Shown: positions 33,101 to 45,384 of the stretch, piece after piece
How positions within the stretch are numbered: position 1 is the first letter of the stretch
Layout of the letters: every line of letters begins with the position of its first letter
Origin: Physcomitrium patens
Lineage: Eukaryota > Streptophyta > Bryopsida > Funariales > Funariaceae
DNA: 64,000 bases
Reading direction: 5' to 3'
NCBI RefSeq assembly: GCF_000002425.4
Contig: NC_037260.1
Location: forward strand, 14,253,329 to 14,317,328
Program-made: the position numbers and the translations under genes
Notes under the pieces: model-generated
Told to the model about the DNA's origin: nothing
Seen by the model: the letters and a program-made list of their open reading frames with translations, nothing else
Databases searched by the model: none

Positions 33101-34620
33101 GCAAGTATGTGGTAAATCCTGTTAGGTCTGAAAAAACGGAAAATAACGAAAACAAGTCCAGATTCATGCTTCAGAAAGAGAGCGAACTGCATCAGGATCG
33201 CACTTCCAAGCACCTTTCTGCAGAGCCGCCGGGCTTGCACAAGCCCAGCTCAGCTTTGATTGACTTCTCGACTGCATGTCCTGGCTACATATATACACCT
33301 ATAGGTGATACTTTTACCATTTTGTCGCCGCACCACCTTGTTGACCCCATATCCCCATGTTGACTCCATCTTCGCAATGCCCCCTTTTGGTGTGTGCGTG
33401 ACACCCATCGTTTTGCTGGAAGAAGCAGGATGCTGGTGACAGCGTGTGAGCTACTCTGTCGCCTGGAGTGGTCCCCACCAGCATAGATCGGACCCACCAG
33501 TCCTTTCCAAGCTGTTGTTGTGGACAGTAATAGTTTTCAACAGTTGGTAGTGCAGGGGAGGACATGACTCCGAGTTAATTAATACCAGACTGTGTGTGTC
33601 GTGAAGTTGACGCTCGCATTTAGGAGATTGGGATTGGAGTTGATGCATTTGGACTGCTTATCGGCAATGTTGTCGCAGAAGCAGGTTTGGCGAAAAGAGT
33701 GATTGAATATTGGAGGTGGGTTTTTGGAAATTTGATCTCCTGCTGAGAAGTTCATTATGGATTAGGGTTTCGTCTTCGACTCGGGATGTATCGTTGCGAC
33801 AGTGTTGTCGTAGTTGATGACACGAACTTGACCCAACAGGCGAGAAAAAAAGGCGCCCTAACAAGGTATCACGTCGAATGCAGTCAAGTATTGATTTCTT
33901 CTTTGGGGACATGCTACCCGAATAGCGGTCCCACCGCATCGTTCACGCGCTGCGAATGTCCAAAGACGGGTTGAAAAGAGCAGCGTTGAGTCAATCCGGC
34001 ACGCAGACTGGCACCTTCTGAAACTAGTGCTTTTCTTCGAATCGCCCACAGAAATCATCCGAGTTCAAAGTCAACCAACGCTTGGTGTCCAAAGCGCATG
34101 TGACGGAATGAATTAGTGTTTTTCAATCGTAGCCTCAGTGAATCTCTGGACGGCAACCAGAGGAAGAAGACATCGAGAGGTTGGCGCTGTCGACTCCCCC
34201 GGGATCGTGTTGAACCCACGCTCCCCATTACTGGAGTCGCATTTCACCTCCGCCAACAAAGATCGGGCCTTTTTCGCAGCTGAGTTCGACTCAGAAGCGC
34301 GGCAATTCACGCTGCTTGGAGAGAAGTCTGCTTGACAATTATCTAGAGAGGGAATAGTAATCTCGGAGAACCAGTTTTATCTATTAGTTTCCATCGTTGT
34401 TGTTGTTGTTTTCTTATCGGTCTTTGAAGTGGAGAAGCAAATTTTTTGGAGGTGCAATTTGGATTTGCAAGCGGCTTGAGTTGGGTTTGGTGCACGAAAG
34501 GGAATTTTGGAAGTGTTAGAGAACACCGAAGGAGAGGGAAGTTGTTAAAAAAGGTGTGTGGCTTGGAGGATTAGGGTGAGCAGTGAAGGACGGATTGAGA
34601 ACTGTGTTCATAGGATCGAG
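33101..34620 (+). promoter_or_regulatory. Non-repetitive upstream region and probable 5' UTR of the host gene
   Basis: Base composition rises sharply in GC here, with no match to the retroelement families in the window. Short ORFs exist on both strands (33109-33363, 34138-34335, and minus-strand ones), but none looks like a known protein and they overlap each other. A GTT repeat (34398-34409) and purine-rich leader lie just before the chosen ATG. The likely content is promoter plus transcribed leader of the gene at 34621; a small upstream gene cannot be ruled out. Confidence 0.5.
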
Positions 34621-36422
34621 ATGGCATCTAATCTAAGCAGAGGGAGGGTGAGTTGGAATTCTGCATGCGAGGACAAGATCTCCGAGGGTGTGGAGTTGTG
34701 TCCATTTCTGAGAAATATTGGCGTTACAACTAGCTTCGCTTTCTCCAATTTGAATTTTCCTGTTCCTGCTCCTGTAAGTGACAATTCGAAACCCTTCTTT
34801 CCCTTCACTGTATCTGAAAAGTCGCGCAACTCGCTTCTGCTCGGTTCACCCTGTACGAAGCATCTTGATTTAGTCCTAGTTATTCTCAATTAACATCAGT
34901 TGCTCCTAAGCTAAGCCAGGCCTCAACCACTTTACTGCTTTACCTTGTACAGAGTTAAGGTTATGTTTACATTATGGTGCTCTGAGTCTTAACGAGCTTC
35001 AATTCACAATCGATACTATCTCATGATTTAAGTCACTGCTCAAAAAGGCGCGCCATCCTCATGCATTTTAATGTTTTAAGATGTTAGAGGTGTTCATATT
35101 CAACCGTCCAATGTTCTCACGACTATTCATCAACTTTGTCTAGTTCCGAGTGAATATCATTGTGGTTGTTAGTGAGGTTGGTCGAGATTTGCACGTGGTT
35201 GTGCTTTATTACTTGGATGCTTGTGTTTGGAAGCACTTCAAAGTCAATGTTTTAATAAATCTGTATGGAATGGTTGCAGAGAAGAGCAGGTCGAGGTCCA
35301 ATTTTTGAGGATGGGCCGGGGTTTGAGAACTCCTTCCGTCTGTTTCATGGAAAGGATGGTGTGGTTCCGTTAGCGCGTGCCTCGGGAGAGCAGCAGAGCT
35401 CGGAGCCACTTGTGAATTCTACTGAAGCTTCTAATCTGAGTTTTCATCCGTTGTCCGCTCGCGCTGCTGCAATTAGTTTATCCCCGTTTGGACCAGCAGG
35501 GCCCTTTGGGTTCGACATCTTTATGGCAAAGCAGAATGTGAAGAAGCCGAGCAAGAAGCAACCGAAGAAAGAACCTCAACCCGACAAGGAACATAAGTCC
35601 AGCTTAGAATCCCATGTAAGTAAACTCTTGCATAGTTTGTCTTGATTTCTACTTTCCACCAAAATTATCTGCATTCTTCCATATCATGTTACACTTCTGA
35701 CGCCATGGTATATTGGTACACAGATGCACGAGGCCATGAGCAGCGAATGGCTAGCCACAGGCCAATGCCCAATAGCAAAATCATTTCGTGCTGTAAGCGG
35801 CGTCTTGCCATTGGTTTCAAAGCTGTTGCCACAGCTACCGAAAGGAATGAAATACAGGTGCCCTCCTGCCATTGTAGCTGCTCGAGCAGCATTAGCGAAA
35901 ACTTCTGCAGTGAAAGCACTAAGGCCCCAAGCTCTACCCACAAAAGTGCTAGCAATTGGTATGCTAGGAATGGCATTAAATGTTCCACTAGGTGCATGGC
36001 GGGAGCACACGAAGAAATTTTCTCCACAATGGTTTCTGGCCGTTCATGCCACCATTCCTTTTATTGCAATGCTGAGGAAAGCAGTGGTGATGCCAAAGTA
36101 TGCTGTGGCGTTCACAATAGCATCTGCAGTATTAGGGCAAGCAGTGGGAGCTCGTGCTGAGAAATTTCGCATAGCGAACCTAAATTCTCCAGTATCTTCA
36201 TCAACTTCTCAGGTTGCAGAAGTGTCACTCTTGTCCTCGTCGATCAGTTCGCCTCCTACTCTTGCTGAGTCTTCGTCATTGCTGGAGCAGTCCACCTTTG
36301 GAACCCTTCAGGAAGCACATGGAGAGAGGTTCACAGGTTTTCCTCTTGCTTCGCAGTGTGGTACAGATTCTCTTTTGGACCATCCTATGGGCTCTTTTTC
36401 TCTGCCTGTGATTGTTAGCTGA
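34621..36422 (+). CDS. Conserved land-plant protein of unknown function, three coding exons
   Basis: Exons 34621-34773, 35280-35615 and 35724-36422 give 395 residues; both introns are GTAAGT...AG and in phase 0. The start is the first ATG of the open frame (MASNLSRGRVSW); only a GTG lies upstream in frame. Residues 25-50 (VELCPFLRNIGV) and 57-70 (GPIFEDGPGF) recall, from memory, an unnamed protein family shared by Arabidopsis and grasses. Residues 135-157 are Lys-rich (KKPSKKQPKK). The core (164-313) begins MHEAMSSEW and contains GQCPIAKSFRAVSGVLPL and three hydrophobic stretches at about 238-254, 267-281 and 289-305. These suggest membrane association, perhaps in a plastid or other organelle (inference). 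The C-terminal 80 residues are Ser-rich. No catalytic motif was seen. This is the only intact gene in the window. Confidence 0.85.
34774..35279 (+). other. Intron 1 of the host gene
   Basis: 506 bp with donor GTAAGTGAC and acceptor GGTTGCAG. Splicing joins ..FPVPAP to RRAGRGPIFEDG without a frame change. The intron is AT-richer than the exons. Confidence 0.85.
35616..35723 (+). other. Intron 2 of the host gene
   Basis: 108 bp with donor GTAAGTAAAC and acceptor TTGGTACACAG. Splicing joins ..SLESH to MHEAMSSEW. Reading through the donor meets a stop within 10 codons. Confidence 0.88.
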
Positions 36423-37020
36423 TTCTTTGAGAGTTTCTCAAATTTTCTTACTCTTTCCTGGTCTAGCTCTTAAGCAGTTGTTGGTCTTCGCAGTAAATGA
36501 TCACATTGTACAGAGGATTTGAGGTCATTTCAGTTACAAAATGGCAGGGGAGGTATCAGTAGAGTTTTAGACGAGGCTCATTTCTTTCAATTTATCACAA
36601 ACAAACGTCACATTTGCCACCCAATAAAATTTAACCTTCGTGGGGTGGGTGGTTGAATTTTAGCCACCTGCTTTTAGCAATATGCTGCCGCTTATCTGTT
36701 TTCATGAATTTGCAGTTGCCTTGTATTCATACTCCTTGAAATGTGTGCTTGTCTACGTTTGTCTTTTTATTTAGCTGGTTTCTATTTGTGCATAAGCTCC
36801 CATAAGTGTTGTAAGTAATATGAACATAATAGTAATCACAATTTCTTTCTATTAGGGGAATGAAAAGGACATGGATTAGAGGTGCACCCTTTTCTATTGA
36901 GGCATTTATGATGGAACCATTGGTTTAAAGTGCATATGATGGTTTCACACACCCCATGCCAAAATCTTTTTGTAGATGTACTTTTAGGTGTGAAGGGAAA
37001 ATAAATAAGTAAATACATAA
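36423..37020 (+). other. Probable 3' UTR and downstream flank of the host gene
   Basis: The sequence stays mixed in composition for about 400 bases after the stop. AATAAAA at 36624 is a possible polyadenylation signal. Beyond about 36830 the sequence turns AT-rich. Confidence 0.5.
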
Positions 37021-38204
37021 TATGTTTCCATATAAATAAAACATTACATCATAATTTATGGTATTTGATTTTAGTAACATACAAACGTTTTTAATTTTAA
37101 TTTTATTTTATTTTTTTATAATTTTATGAATAATTCAAAAGTACCCCTTTCTTGGCCTTATCATTTATTTTGTTAGATTTAGAAATATGACAACGTAAAA
37201 ATAAGCAAAAAAAACTTCTTAGATTATTTAAATTTTTCTTCAAATTTTATTTCATAAGATTTTATTAATTTTTTAAAAAAAATTAATTTACATATATAAA
37301 TTTAAAATACTTGTGTAAATTTCTAATCAAATCTACAATTTGTTTTTGTTATATTCTTGTAAAATGGCAAACTTACCTTTATTTGGATTGAAAATCTAGC
37401 TTTTGTCTATTTACATATAAATATATTTTGAATTATTAACTCAATCAAATTTAAAATCTTAAGTTGTAGTTGCCAACTACACTCAGCTGTATCTAATACT
37501 TTAAAAGATCAACCATAATTATATAGTAAAATTTCTATTTCTTTTCTCCAAAAAATATGACATATTTTTCTAATCCTAATTTTTGTCTATAAATCCTATA
37601 TCTATTTCTTAAATTTTTATTATTTTATACTTTGGTTCTCAAATGTAGAGTATAAAATAATTTAATTTTCTTCTATTATAACTAAATAGAAATTGACCTA
37701 TACAACAAGATTCAGAAAGATGGTCATTCTCTTCTATAAAATTCTAGAAGAAATATAAACTTAAGAACTTCTTTTTTTGTTTTTTTTTTGTTTCTATAAA
37801 CTTTCTTGAACGTGACCACAATAATCTTGTAAAATAAGCTAGAAGTCTTTTTAGTTACAATTTGCAGTAAGTCTCTTCGAAAGCCACAGAATTGTTTTCT
37901 AATACCAAGTCTTTTGAAGCCTACATAATACTTTGTAAGCCTTTTAAGTTAGAAGTTTTACTATGCCTTGCTAGGTACTTTTTTAATCTGTGCTAATAAT
38001 ATTTGACATTACATGCAACATTACACCAAAAATCATTAGTTTATTTAAATGAGCTGTTTTTTTTTTTTTTTTTTTTTTTTTCTTTTTTTTTCTTTTTTTT
38101 TGTACAACAAACACTACTCTGCCATCACAGACTAAAATTTCTTTGTACCAAATTGTTATTTTACATACTACAATACTTTACAACCACTTATATTATGGGC
38201 CCCC

Positions 38205-38239
<35 letters not shown>

Positions 38240-38936
38240 TAAAGATCCTAATTTTCTCATTTATAAATGATTTTTACTACTTATAAAATTTATTATTTTT
38301 AATAATATAAAAATATACCGTTAAAATATATCTTTTTAAAATTAAATTGGAAAAACATTTAAATTAAGATTTAAAAAACTTAAATACAAAATACAAAAAT
38401 TATAGTTAATAAAAAAACTGAAAAATAATAATGATTTAAATAATAAAAATAGAGTAAAACTTAAATCCCTCCATCTTAGGTAACAAGAAAACTTAAACTT
38501 TCTTTCTAAAAATAAAAATAAAAAAAATATAAAAATAATTTATTCAAAATATTAATCAATATAATAATTTGTACAATAATAAATAAATAAGTTTTCATTT
38601 AATTCATATATTTTAGATATTATATCTTTTAAGTAATATTGGATAAATTTTTAAGATTAGGTTTAAGAGATTGATTGATTTAAAACATCTTTTCTTACTA
38701 TTTTATTTTACTAATAAATATCGAAAGTTTAAAGTTAATATTAGCTTATAAATTTTATAGATTAAAAATATAATAATATAATATTTAAATTATATAATAA
38801 TATTTAAGAAATTATTTATTTTATTTTACTTTTTTGAATATCAACCAAAACTATAATCATGACTAAGTGGATTTTTTTACTAATTCTAAATTAAAAATTT
38901 GATTAAAAGTATTTTAGATAGAATTTCAAAAAAATA

Positions 38937-38975
<39 letters not shown>

Positions 38976-39567
38976 TTAAAGATTCTATATAAAAATAAAT
39001 ATTAATTTTTTATTTTTTTATTTTAAGTAATATAAGATAGAAATTATGGATTTCTATAATATCTAGAGGTAATTGAATATAATAAGTATTGAAATATTAA
39101 ATCTTTTAAAAAATTTATTTTTAATTTTTATAAATTAAAAATATTATTTATAGACATTTGAAAATAATTCAAGTCTATATAATATAATAATTATATATAT
39201 TAAATTTATTTTATATAAAATTTTATTATAAAATATAACAAAAATTTATCACAAATAGTTATATGAATTTTTTTTTAAAAAGTAACTATCTATAATATTT
39301 TTAATATTGTAGTACAAATAATAGAGTCATCTAATCTAACAAATGATATTTAATAGAAAATAAAAGAAATAAAGAAATTGATTTATAATAGTTTAGAAAT
39401 GTAGTTGTTGTAAAGATAATATATATATATATATATGCCTTGCTATAGTATTCTAAAATTTTATGTTATTCAAAATAAGTCTTAAAATAAATTCTTATTT
39501 GCTTTAGTTTGTTTCAAATATTGAAAATTATTCCAATAGTGAGTCTTGATGCAACAAAATAGTATAT
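37021..39567. other. AT-rich intergenic DNA
   Basis: No coding potential or recognisable transposon was seen. Contents are simple repeats: poly(T) and poly(A) blocks (38057-38236), a (TA)15 tract (38941-38970) and a (TA)9 tract (39418-39436). Confidence 0.6.
38057..38236. repeat. Poly(T) and poly(A) tracts facing each other
   Basis: 45 bases of nearly pure T (38057-38101) and 30 bases of A (38207-38236) enclose 105 bp of ordinary sequence ending GGGCCCCCCT. The two homopolymers could pair as a long A-T stem. Confidence 0.85.
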
Positions 39568-39889
39568 TGTAAGAATCTTGTTAAATGACTTGAAGTATAG
39601 TCTGTATTAAGGATATGAATCTCTAAAAAAGAAATCCTCAATACACTTTTGTATCACTGAAAAGAACTAGAAAGTCACTTAAAGATGATATAGTATTGAA
39701 CTAGAATGGCTATTGTCAAAAAAAAGAAAACTAGAAAGACTTGAAATAAGACTAATGACTAAAAAAGAATTGATAAGAGTAAAGAAGGCTTTACTTTTGT
39801 CTTTGTATATACTCTTAACTAGGAGCTATGTCACAATATCTTATAGGACCTCCAAAACATGTTGACTTTGTAAGATACATATCTTAACT
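39568..39889 (-). mobile_element. Left half of the C0 3' LTR
   Basis: It begins TGTAAGAATCTTG and follows the C LTR ('gaatggctattgtca', 'ctatgtcacaatatcttataggacctcc') up to 'catatcttaact'. There a second C LTR begins. The missing right half continues at 47607, so C1 is inserted in the middle of this LTR. Confidence 0.75.
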
Positions 39890-40448
39890 TGTTATCAAAA
39901 ACAAGAACTTGATAAAGAAAAATAAACAAGTGACATTTCTCTCATAGAAAGATGATAAAATAAAATAACTCAATATGTAAATTAAGAAAGAAACTGGAAT
40001 GGCTATTGCCAAAAGACAAGAAAACTAGAGACCCTTAAAACTAGACTAAAAGTAGGAAAGCAATTGACAAGAGTGAAGAGGGCTTCACTCTTGTCTCTAT
40101 ATATACTATCTAACTAAGGGCTATGTGGCAATGTTCTTTAGGACCTCCAATATGTATTGACTTTGTAGGACACATGCCTTGACTTACAAGGCAAGTTTTT
40201 CCATGCGTGGGTCACATAATTAGCTTGGTATTCAAGCTAACAACATGTGTGGCACATGGGCAACTTGTTGACCACGTTTCTAATACAAAAAGTCATTTAA
40301 AGACACCTATAAAGTCAAAGCAACATCTATGAAGCTTCTAAGAAGCTTTCATAATAAATATTATAGGATTAACTTACTTTAGTTACTTTTACTTATTTTT
40401 ACCTATTTATATATGTAATTATTGGCTTACATGCATATATCCATGACA
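39890..40448 (-). mobile_element. C1 3' LTR
   Basis: This 559-bp LTR ends on the plus strand CCATGACA and is followed by ttactcctccttctagagac, on the minus strand a polypurine tract. The left end (TGTTATC) lacks about 25 bases seen at the start of the 5' LTR. Confidence 0.8.
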
Positions 40449-40486
40449 TTACTCCTCCTTCTAGAGACGAGTTCCATGAGGAGCAG

Positions 40487-40912
40487 TCATCATATGTTGA
40501 CAAAATCTATGATACAACAAATTGTATTTGCCACATACTCTGATCTTTGTTCTCTTTGAAGATGATTGATAGGGCCTCTCAACCATCCATGGTGTCCCAT
40601 ACTAGGGTAGGAAGACTACCCAATTATTTGATCATTGTTGAGGCCTTTATAACTTCTTTCAAATAAAACATTTGAAACACCGTCAAAAATTGTTCCTACC
40701 TCTAGTAAAATCACCAAACATCGAGAGTCCTTTCTATAGTTGTGATACCAAACGCGTTATATCTCGCCATCTATTTGAAGAAGAATATGTCGTTCTTGAA
40801 GATCTTCATGTCAATTGCATTGTCTTCAAGGTTCTAACAATCATAATGTCTCATCTGACAGGTCAGCAAATGAAGGCTCTTGAGTCGAATCCACTAGTTT
40901 TTGGTTTTCCAT
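40487..40912 (-). pseudogene. C1 copy of the family-C second ORF
   Basis: A 141-codon frame lies 95 bases after the pol stop, ending about 20 bases before the polypurine tract. It aligns without gaps to the C2 copy: MENQKLVDSTQEPSFADL against MDNQQLANLTQEPSFVDL, then RVWYH, LLEVGT and NDQIIG. At least five stops are present; four are at codons that are CGA, CGA, CAA and TGG in C2. Function is unknown. The plus-strand ORF across the same bases is a shadow. Confidence 0.6.
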
Positions 40913-41006
40913 CTCTTCAGCATCACAATTACAAAGAAGCTACAAACAAAGATTGAAAGTAGAATGTTATCTTGCCTAGATCTTGTTTCTTTTATAAAGA
41001 AGGTTT

Positions 41007-41261
41007 TCAGCTTGATTTTGATGGATGTCGTTGATGAAAAGCTTCCATCGCCTTTGCTTTATTTGCAAGATTCTTTATTGGCTCCCATGTGCATTCACTA
41101 ATATCATATCCTTGCCAATGGACAAGATATTCTAATTTATTTTGGCGCCGCCTTGAATCTAAGACTTCTTCTGCTCCAAACTCTTCATTATTGTCCACTT
41201 CTAAAAGGAGGAGGTGGAGCTTGTGTTCTTTTTGGTATGTCCACTGTCTTGTATGGTTCAA
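41007..41261 (-). pseudogene. C1 chromodomain at the pol C-terminus
   Basis: Residues 27-75 give VEEVLDSR-type start, LEYLVHWQGYDISECTWEPI and ANKAKAMEAFHQRHP, a canonical chromodomain (hydrophobic YLVHW, then ECTWEP). In chromoviruses it binds modified histone H3 and steers integration into heterochromatin (family knowledge). The aromatic positions Y, W and W are kept. Upstream 41376-41188 in another frame continues the post-integrase tail (YHLHLSESMKIYPVFHVSLLEPYK). Confidence 0.85.
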
Positions 41262-41376
41262 GAAGAGACACGTGGAATACTGGATAGATTTTCATTGACT
41301 CTGATAGGTGTAAATAATATGCAACTAAATTGATTTGTGTAGAAATAGAAAATGGTCGAAGCCATTGATAGTCCAA

Positions 41377-42468
41377 CTTGTCACAAGGACGAGTGGTCTT
41401 GATATTACGACGAAGTAACCATAGCTTGTCACCTTTGTGGAACGGTGATTGTTTCTTTTGATAGACATCCGCATTGATCTTTTTTTGTTCTTGAGCTTCT
41501 TTAAACTATGCCTTCATCGTTGCGTATAGCTCTCACAAATAAATTACTCAATCTTTTACCGCAATATTATTAACTTTTAAAAAGTCAAAAGTATAAAGTC
41601 ATGGATGATAACCATAATTAGTAAAGAAAGATGTTTGTTGCATAGAAGAATGTACTATGTTATTGTAAGCAAACTCTACCAATCGCAAAAGAATTGTCCA
41701 ATCATCTTATTGGTAGTTAATGATACATCTTAAATACAGCTCCAAAACTTGATTAACATACTCTATTTGTCTATCGATTTGAGGATGGAATACCAAAGAT
41801 AGTTTTATATCTAATTTTAGAATCTTGAAAAGAGTCCGCTAAAATCTTGATACAAACTGAGTTCCCCTATCTAATATAATATCTTTGGGTAATCCATGAT
41901 AGTAATAGATATTGTCAAAAAAGATCTTAGCTATTTCTTCACCTAAGATGGATTTTGTACATAGTACAAAATATGCCATCTTAGTAATATGATCTACTAT
42001 CATGAATATAGAGTCATAAGAATCTAAGATTGGAAAATCCATGATAAAATCCATAGAAATAAAAGACCATGGTTATTTTGGAATGGATAATGGCTGAAGA
42101 AGTCCATAAAGTCAATGACAAGGAATTTTTGATCTTGAGCAAATATCACAAGATTCTAAAAAATCTTTGATTACTTTCCACATTTGTGGCTACCAAAAGT
42201 CCTTGGATATTAGTTCCAAAGTTTTATTGTACCCAAAATGTCCTACTGCTGAAAAGTCATGATGAGCTTGAAGAACACGTAATCGAGCTTTACCTTTTGA
42301 AATATATAGGCATGCCTCAAAATATAGTAGATTGTTCTTGAATTCAAACTTGGAAGTATTATAAGACTTTGAAGGATTTTTCTTAATATCACAAATAAGA
42401 GAATCAGAAGACATACTTAACTGAACTTGCTTAATGAAAGTTGAATCAACAATTAGTGTTGATTTCAT
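41377..42468 (-). pseudogene. C1 zinc-finger and integrase
   Basis: Minus strand 42468-42190 holds the HHCC region (LQAHHDFSAVGHFGYNKTLELIS). 42054-41839 holds the integrase core start: MDFIMDFPILDSYDSIFMIVDHITKMAYF with the first Asp and LPKDIILDRGTQF with the second. 41790-41580 carries the E segment in broken frames. Several stops and indels. Confidence 0.8.
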
Positions 42469-43720
42469 TGCTCAAAGATGAAGATGCTTTGGCTTTAAGA
42501 GAATTGTCCATTGTTGATCGAAAGCAGCATCTTTTTCCTTTAGTACAAGATAAGATCGTCTAGAGAGTGCATCTAACAAACCTTCTTGTTTTTCTGGTCA
42601 ATAGGTGATCTTGAATTCGAATCTTGACAAAGACATACTGCAACCGACTTAGCAACAATTCAAAATACATGCTGACATAAAATATTCAAGATTCTCGTGA
42701 TCCATATATATTGTGACTAGACTAAAAGCACCTTCTAGATAATGGCGCTATTCTAGAAACGAATCCACAATTGCAAGAAGTCCTTTGTTATGGATCTCGT
42801 AGTTGATCTTGGCTGCTGAATTTTTTTTGGAATGTAAAGCTATTGGATGAAGTTTATCATTTGTTCCTATTTGTGATAATGTGGCACCCAAATCAAAGTC
42901 TGATGCGTCTGTTTCCATAAAAAATAGCTTAGAAAAATCAACACAATACAAGATTCGTATAAAAACAAAGATTGTCTTCAAAGCTTCAAATATAACTTTC
43001 GCTTCTTGATTCCATTGAAGTTTATCTTTACAAGTCAAACGTGTAAGTGGATCTGCAACTTGAGAGAAAACTTTGATGAAGATCTGATAATAGTTAAAAA
43101 ATCCCAAAAAGCATTGAATATCTCTTATCATTTTTGAGATCTTCCAATCCATAATAGTTTGAATTTTTTTAGGATCCATCATAAGTCCATCATTTGAAAT
43201 GATGTATCTTAAGAAGTTGACTTGAGTAGTGTGAAATATACACTTTTCTATCTTAGCATGGAGTCTCGCATCTCTTAGTTTTTGTAACACATGACAATCA
43301 TAAAGTTCATGTTCTTCTATGTTCTTAGAATAGATTAAGATGTCATCTAGGTAACATACAACAAAATCATCTAAAAACTCCCAAAAGACATCATTCATTA
43401 AATGTTGGAATGCTCTTGGTTTATTTGTAATTCCAAAAGGCATGAGGTTGTATTCAAAATATCCATACCTTGTTCGAAACACAATCTTCCATTCATTCCC
43501 TTCTTTGATGCGTACTAGATTATATGCTCCTCGTAGATCTATTTTTGTATAGATCTTAGCTTCATTCAAATAATCAGGGAGTCTAGATATCAAAAGTAGT
43601 AAGTATCTGTTCTCGATGGTGATTTTGTTGAGTCTTCGATAATCGACTCACATCTCCAATGATCCATCTTTTTTCTTCATAAATAAAATTAGAGCTCCTG
43701 CTGGACATTTGCAATGGCAT
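42469..43720 (-). pseudogene. C1 RT (palm) and RNase H
   Basis: 43593-42748 is an open 281-codon stretch: [45 protein letters not shown] with both catalytic Asp intact, then RNase H METDASDFDLGATLSQ and NYEIHNKGLLAIV, where Gly stands for the usual Glu. A TGA lies in the VDYR motif just upstream (near 43650). The tail of RNase H to 42600 is in other frames. Confidence 0.85.
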
Positions 43721-45049
43721 TGTTGTATTGTGGTTTGGCTACTATATGAAAATAATGTAATTATGTACTTAATATATAATTTACTAAGTAACATGGTGAG
43801 AGCCGTGTTAATAGATTTTAGTTGGTTGAAGAATATAATTTGATTATAACCTTGAAAAGAGGTTGTTTAAAAAGATTACTATAGAATTTGTATAACTTTA
43901 ATTTTTTTTGATAGTGGCTTTTAAGATTGGTTTTGATTGATAGTAACTTCTAAATATTTTGAATCACCTTCGTTAGACATTGGTGACCTTTGAAAACTTA
44001 TTTTGGTTCTTTTATTTGATGTTTAGAGCATAAATTATGTAAATCTTATAAGAAAAAAGTTTGAAGATGGATTTTGGTATCAAAGGGAATAATTAGGGCA
44101 CCAAAATAGATGAATGGAGATGAATGATGAAAATCTCCATTCTTATTGGTCAAAAATCATGACCAATAGGCTTTGAGGAGGCTGCCTGAGGCCATATTAG
44201 AGATTAGGGTTAGTTTTTCGAGGCCATTCAAGCTTTGAAGGCTAGTATCAACACATTCAAGTTTTTGGCTATGGTTTTGGTGCAAGTTTTGTATGATTTG
44301 GAGTTTATATGAAGGAGATATAGGTGCTCAAAATTAAGGTTTTGATTTGGCAGCTACTGTCACACTTTTTAGCATAACGCACGTGTAGGGAAGGCAATTG
44401 AGGATCGGTAACTACAACTAGAGGGAATACTTTTGCAGCTACACTTTTTGCATACTACTTGCTAGATTTCAAGTTGAGATAAAGGAGTTATTAGATTTTG
44501 AAGTCAGCACATGCAATCTAAGGATAGTAAGTGACTAGATTTATTAGTGGTTATGACTTAAGCTATATCTTGAGCAATTTGACAATTTTTGGCTCAAAAT
44601 TTCAAAAAATGTGAAAATTTATATTAGTAAATTTTGTACATAAGTTTGATGATATTTAAGTATTAGGTTCTTGACATATTAAGAAAATAAAGCTCAAGTG
44701 CTTATAAATTAGGGTTTAGAGCATCTGCTAGGTTTTTTTAGATGCCAGAAGATTGAGAGTGATTTTACCGTTGGTTTTTTTAGTGGTAAAACTTAAGGAC
44801 CATTTCTAGCTATCTTTCAAATTTTAGACAAACTGAATAGTTAGATCAAGACTTATAAATTTCTAAAGTTTAGAAAGAGAAAATCCTTCACATAAAAATT
44901 TGTTTTGAAAGGATTTTGTTATATTTTGAATTTTATGCAAAGTAAAGGAGTTTTGGAAGCTAAGATAAGTTTCATATAAAGGTTTAAGCTACATTCTCTA
45001 CAGCTAGATACCCAGTGTATTTCCAGATAGCAAATCATGCCATACGATA
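43721..45049 (+). mobile_element. Solo D-type LTR inserted in the C1 RT gene, 4-bp duplication GCAT
   Basis: This 1329-bp non-coding insertion starts TGTTGTATTG and ends CATACGATA, with GCAT at 43717-43720 and 45050-45053. C2 has the uninterrupted target (aatggcatataaaa, 58693). The ends match the A-type LTRs (TGTTGTA...ATACGACA) while the middle differs. The reversed LTR at 13110-13638/21656-22323 is its closest relative here. Confidence 0.85.
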
Positions 45050-45384
45050 GCATATGAAGTTCTTGGCCAGATTTTCTTCAATATATTCTTTGAGTTCAGC
45101 CAACTCATTTTGGGATAAACTGTAGATTGGTCCAAATGGCAGTTGTGCTCCTTCTTGAAGGTCAATTGAACAATCGAAGGAATGATGTTTTGGAAGAGTA
45201 TTCACATTCTTCTTCTCAAATATCTTGAAAATCTTCATATTGACTTGAATGCCACTTGAAGTTTTTCCACCAGTAGAAATAAGTGTGGCATAAATGACAC
45301 AAGGTGATGCTTCTTTGCAGCATGTAAGAAAGCTCTTGCACCTACAAATACAAGTTTAATTATACTAGATTTATGACGTTCTAC
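45050..45384 (-). pseudogene. C1 RT N-terminus and protease-RT linker
   Basis: 45238-45050 encodes TLPKHHSFDCSIDLQEGAQLPFGPIYSLSQNELAELKEY in pieces typical of chromovirus RT entry (LP.H...D..I.L..GA..P.GP.Y.LS..EL..L). 45384-45239 is the linker, with stops. Confidence 0.8.

Noticed and set aside
33109-34335. Small ORFs in the GC-rich upstream region as separate genes
   Set aside because: They are short, overlap on both strands and match no family I know; promoter and leader is the simpler reading.
35684-36027. Minus-strand ORFs opposite exon 3 of the host gene
   Set aside because: They overlap a conserved, spliced coding exon and show no recognisable protein.
38003-38242. 79-codon ORF
   Set aside because: Its product is mostly Phe and Lys runs from the poly(T) and poly(A) tracts.
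40672-40956. Plus-strand ORF conserved between C1 and C2 (also 55658-55942)
   Set aside because: It is the antisense of the element's second ORF. The minus strand has the ATG, position and orientation expected for the element, and its stops are explained by transitions.
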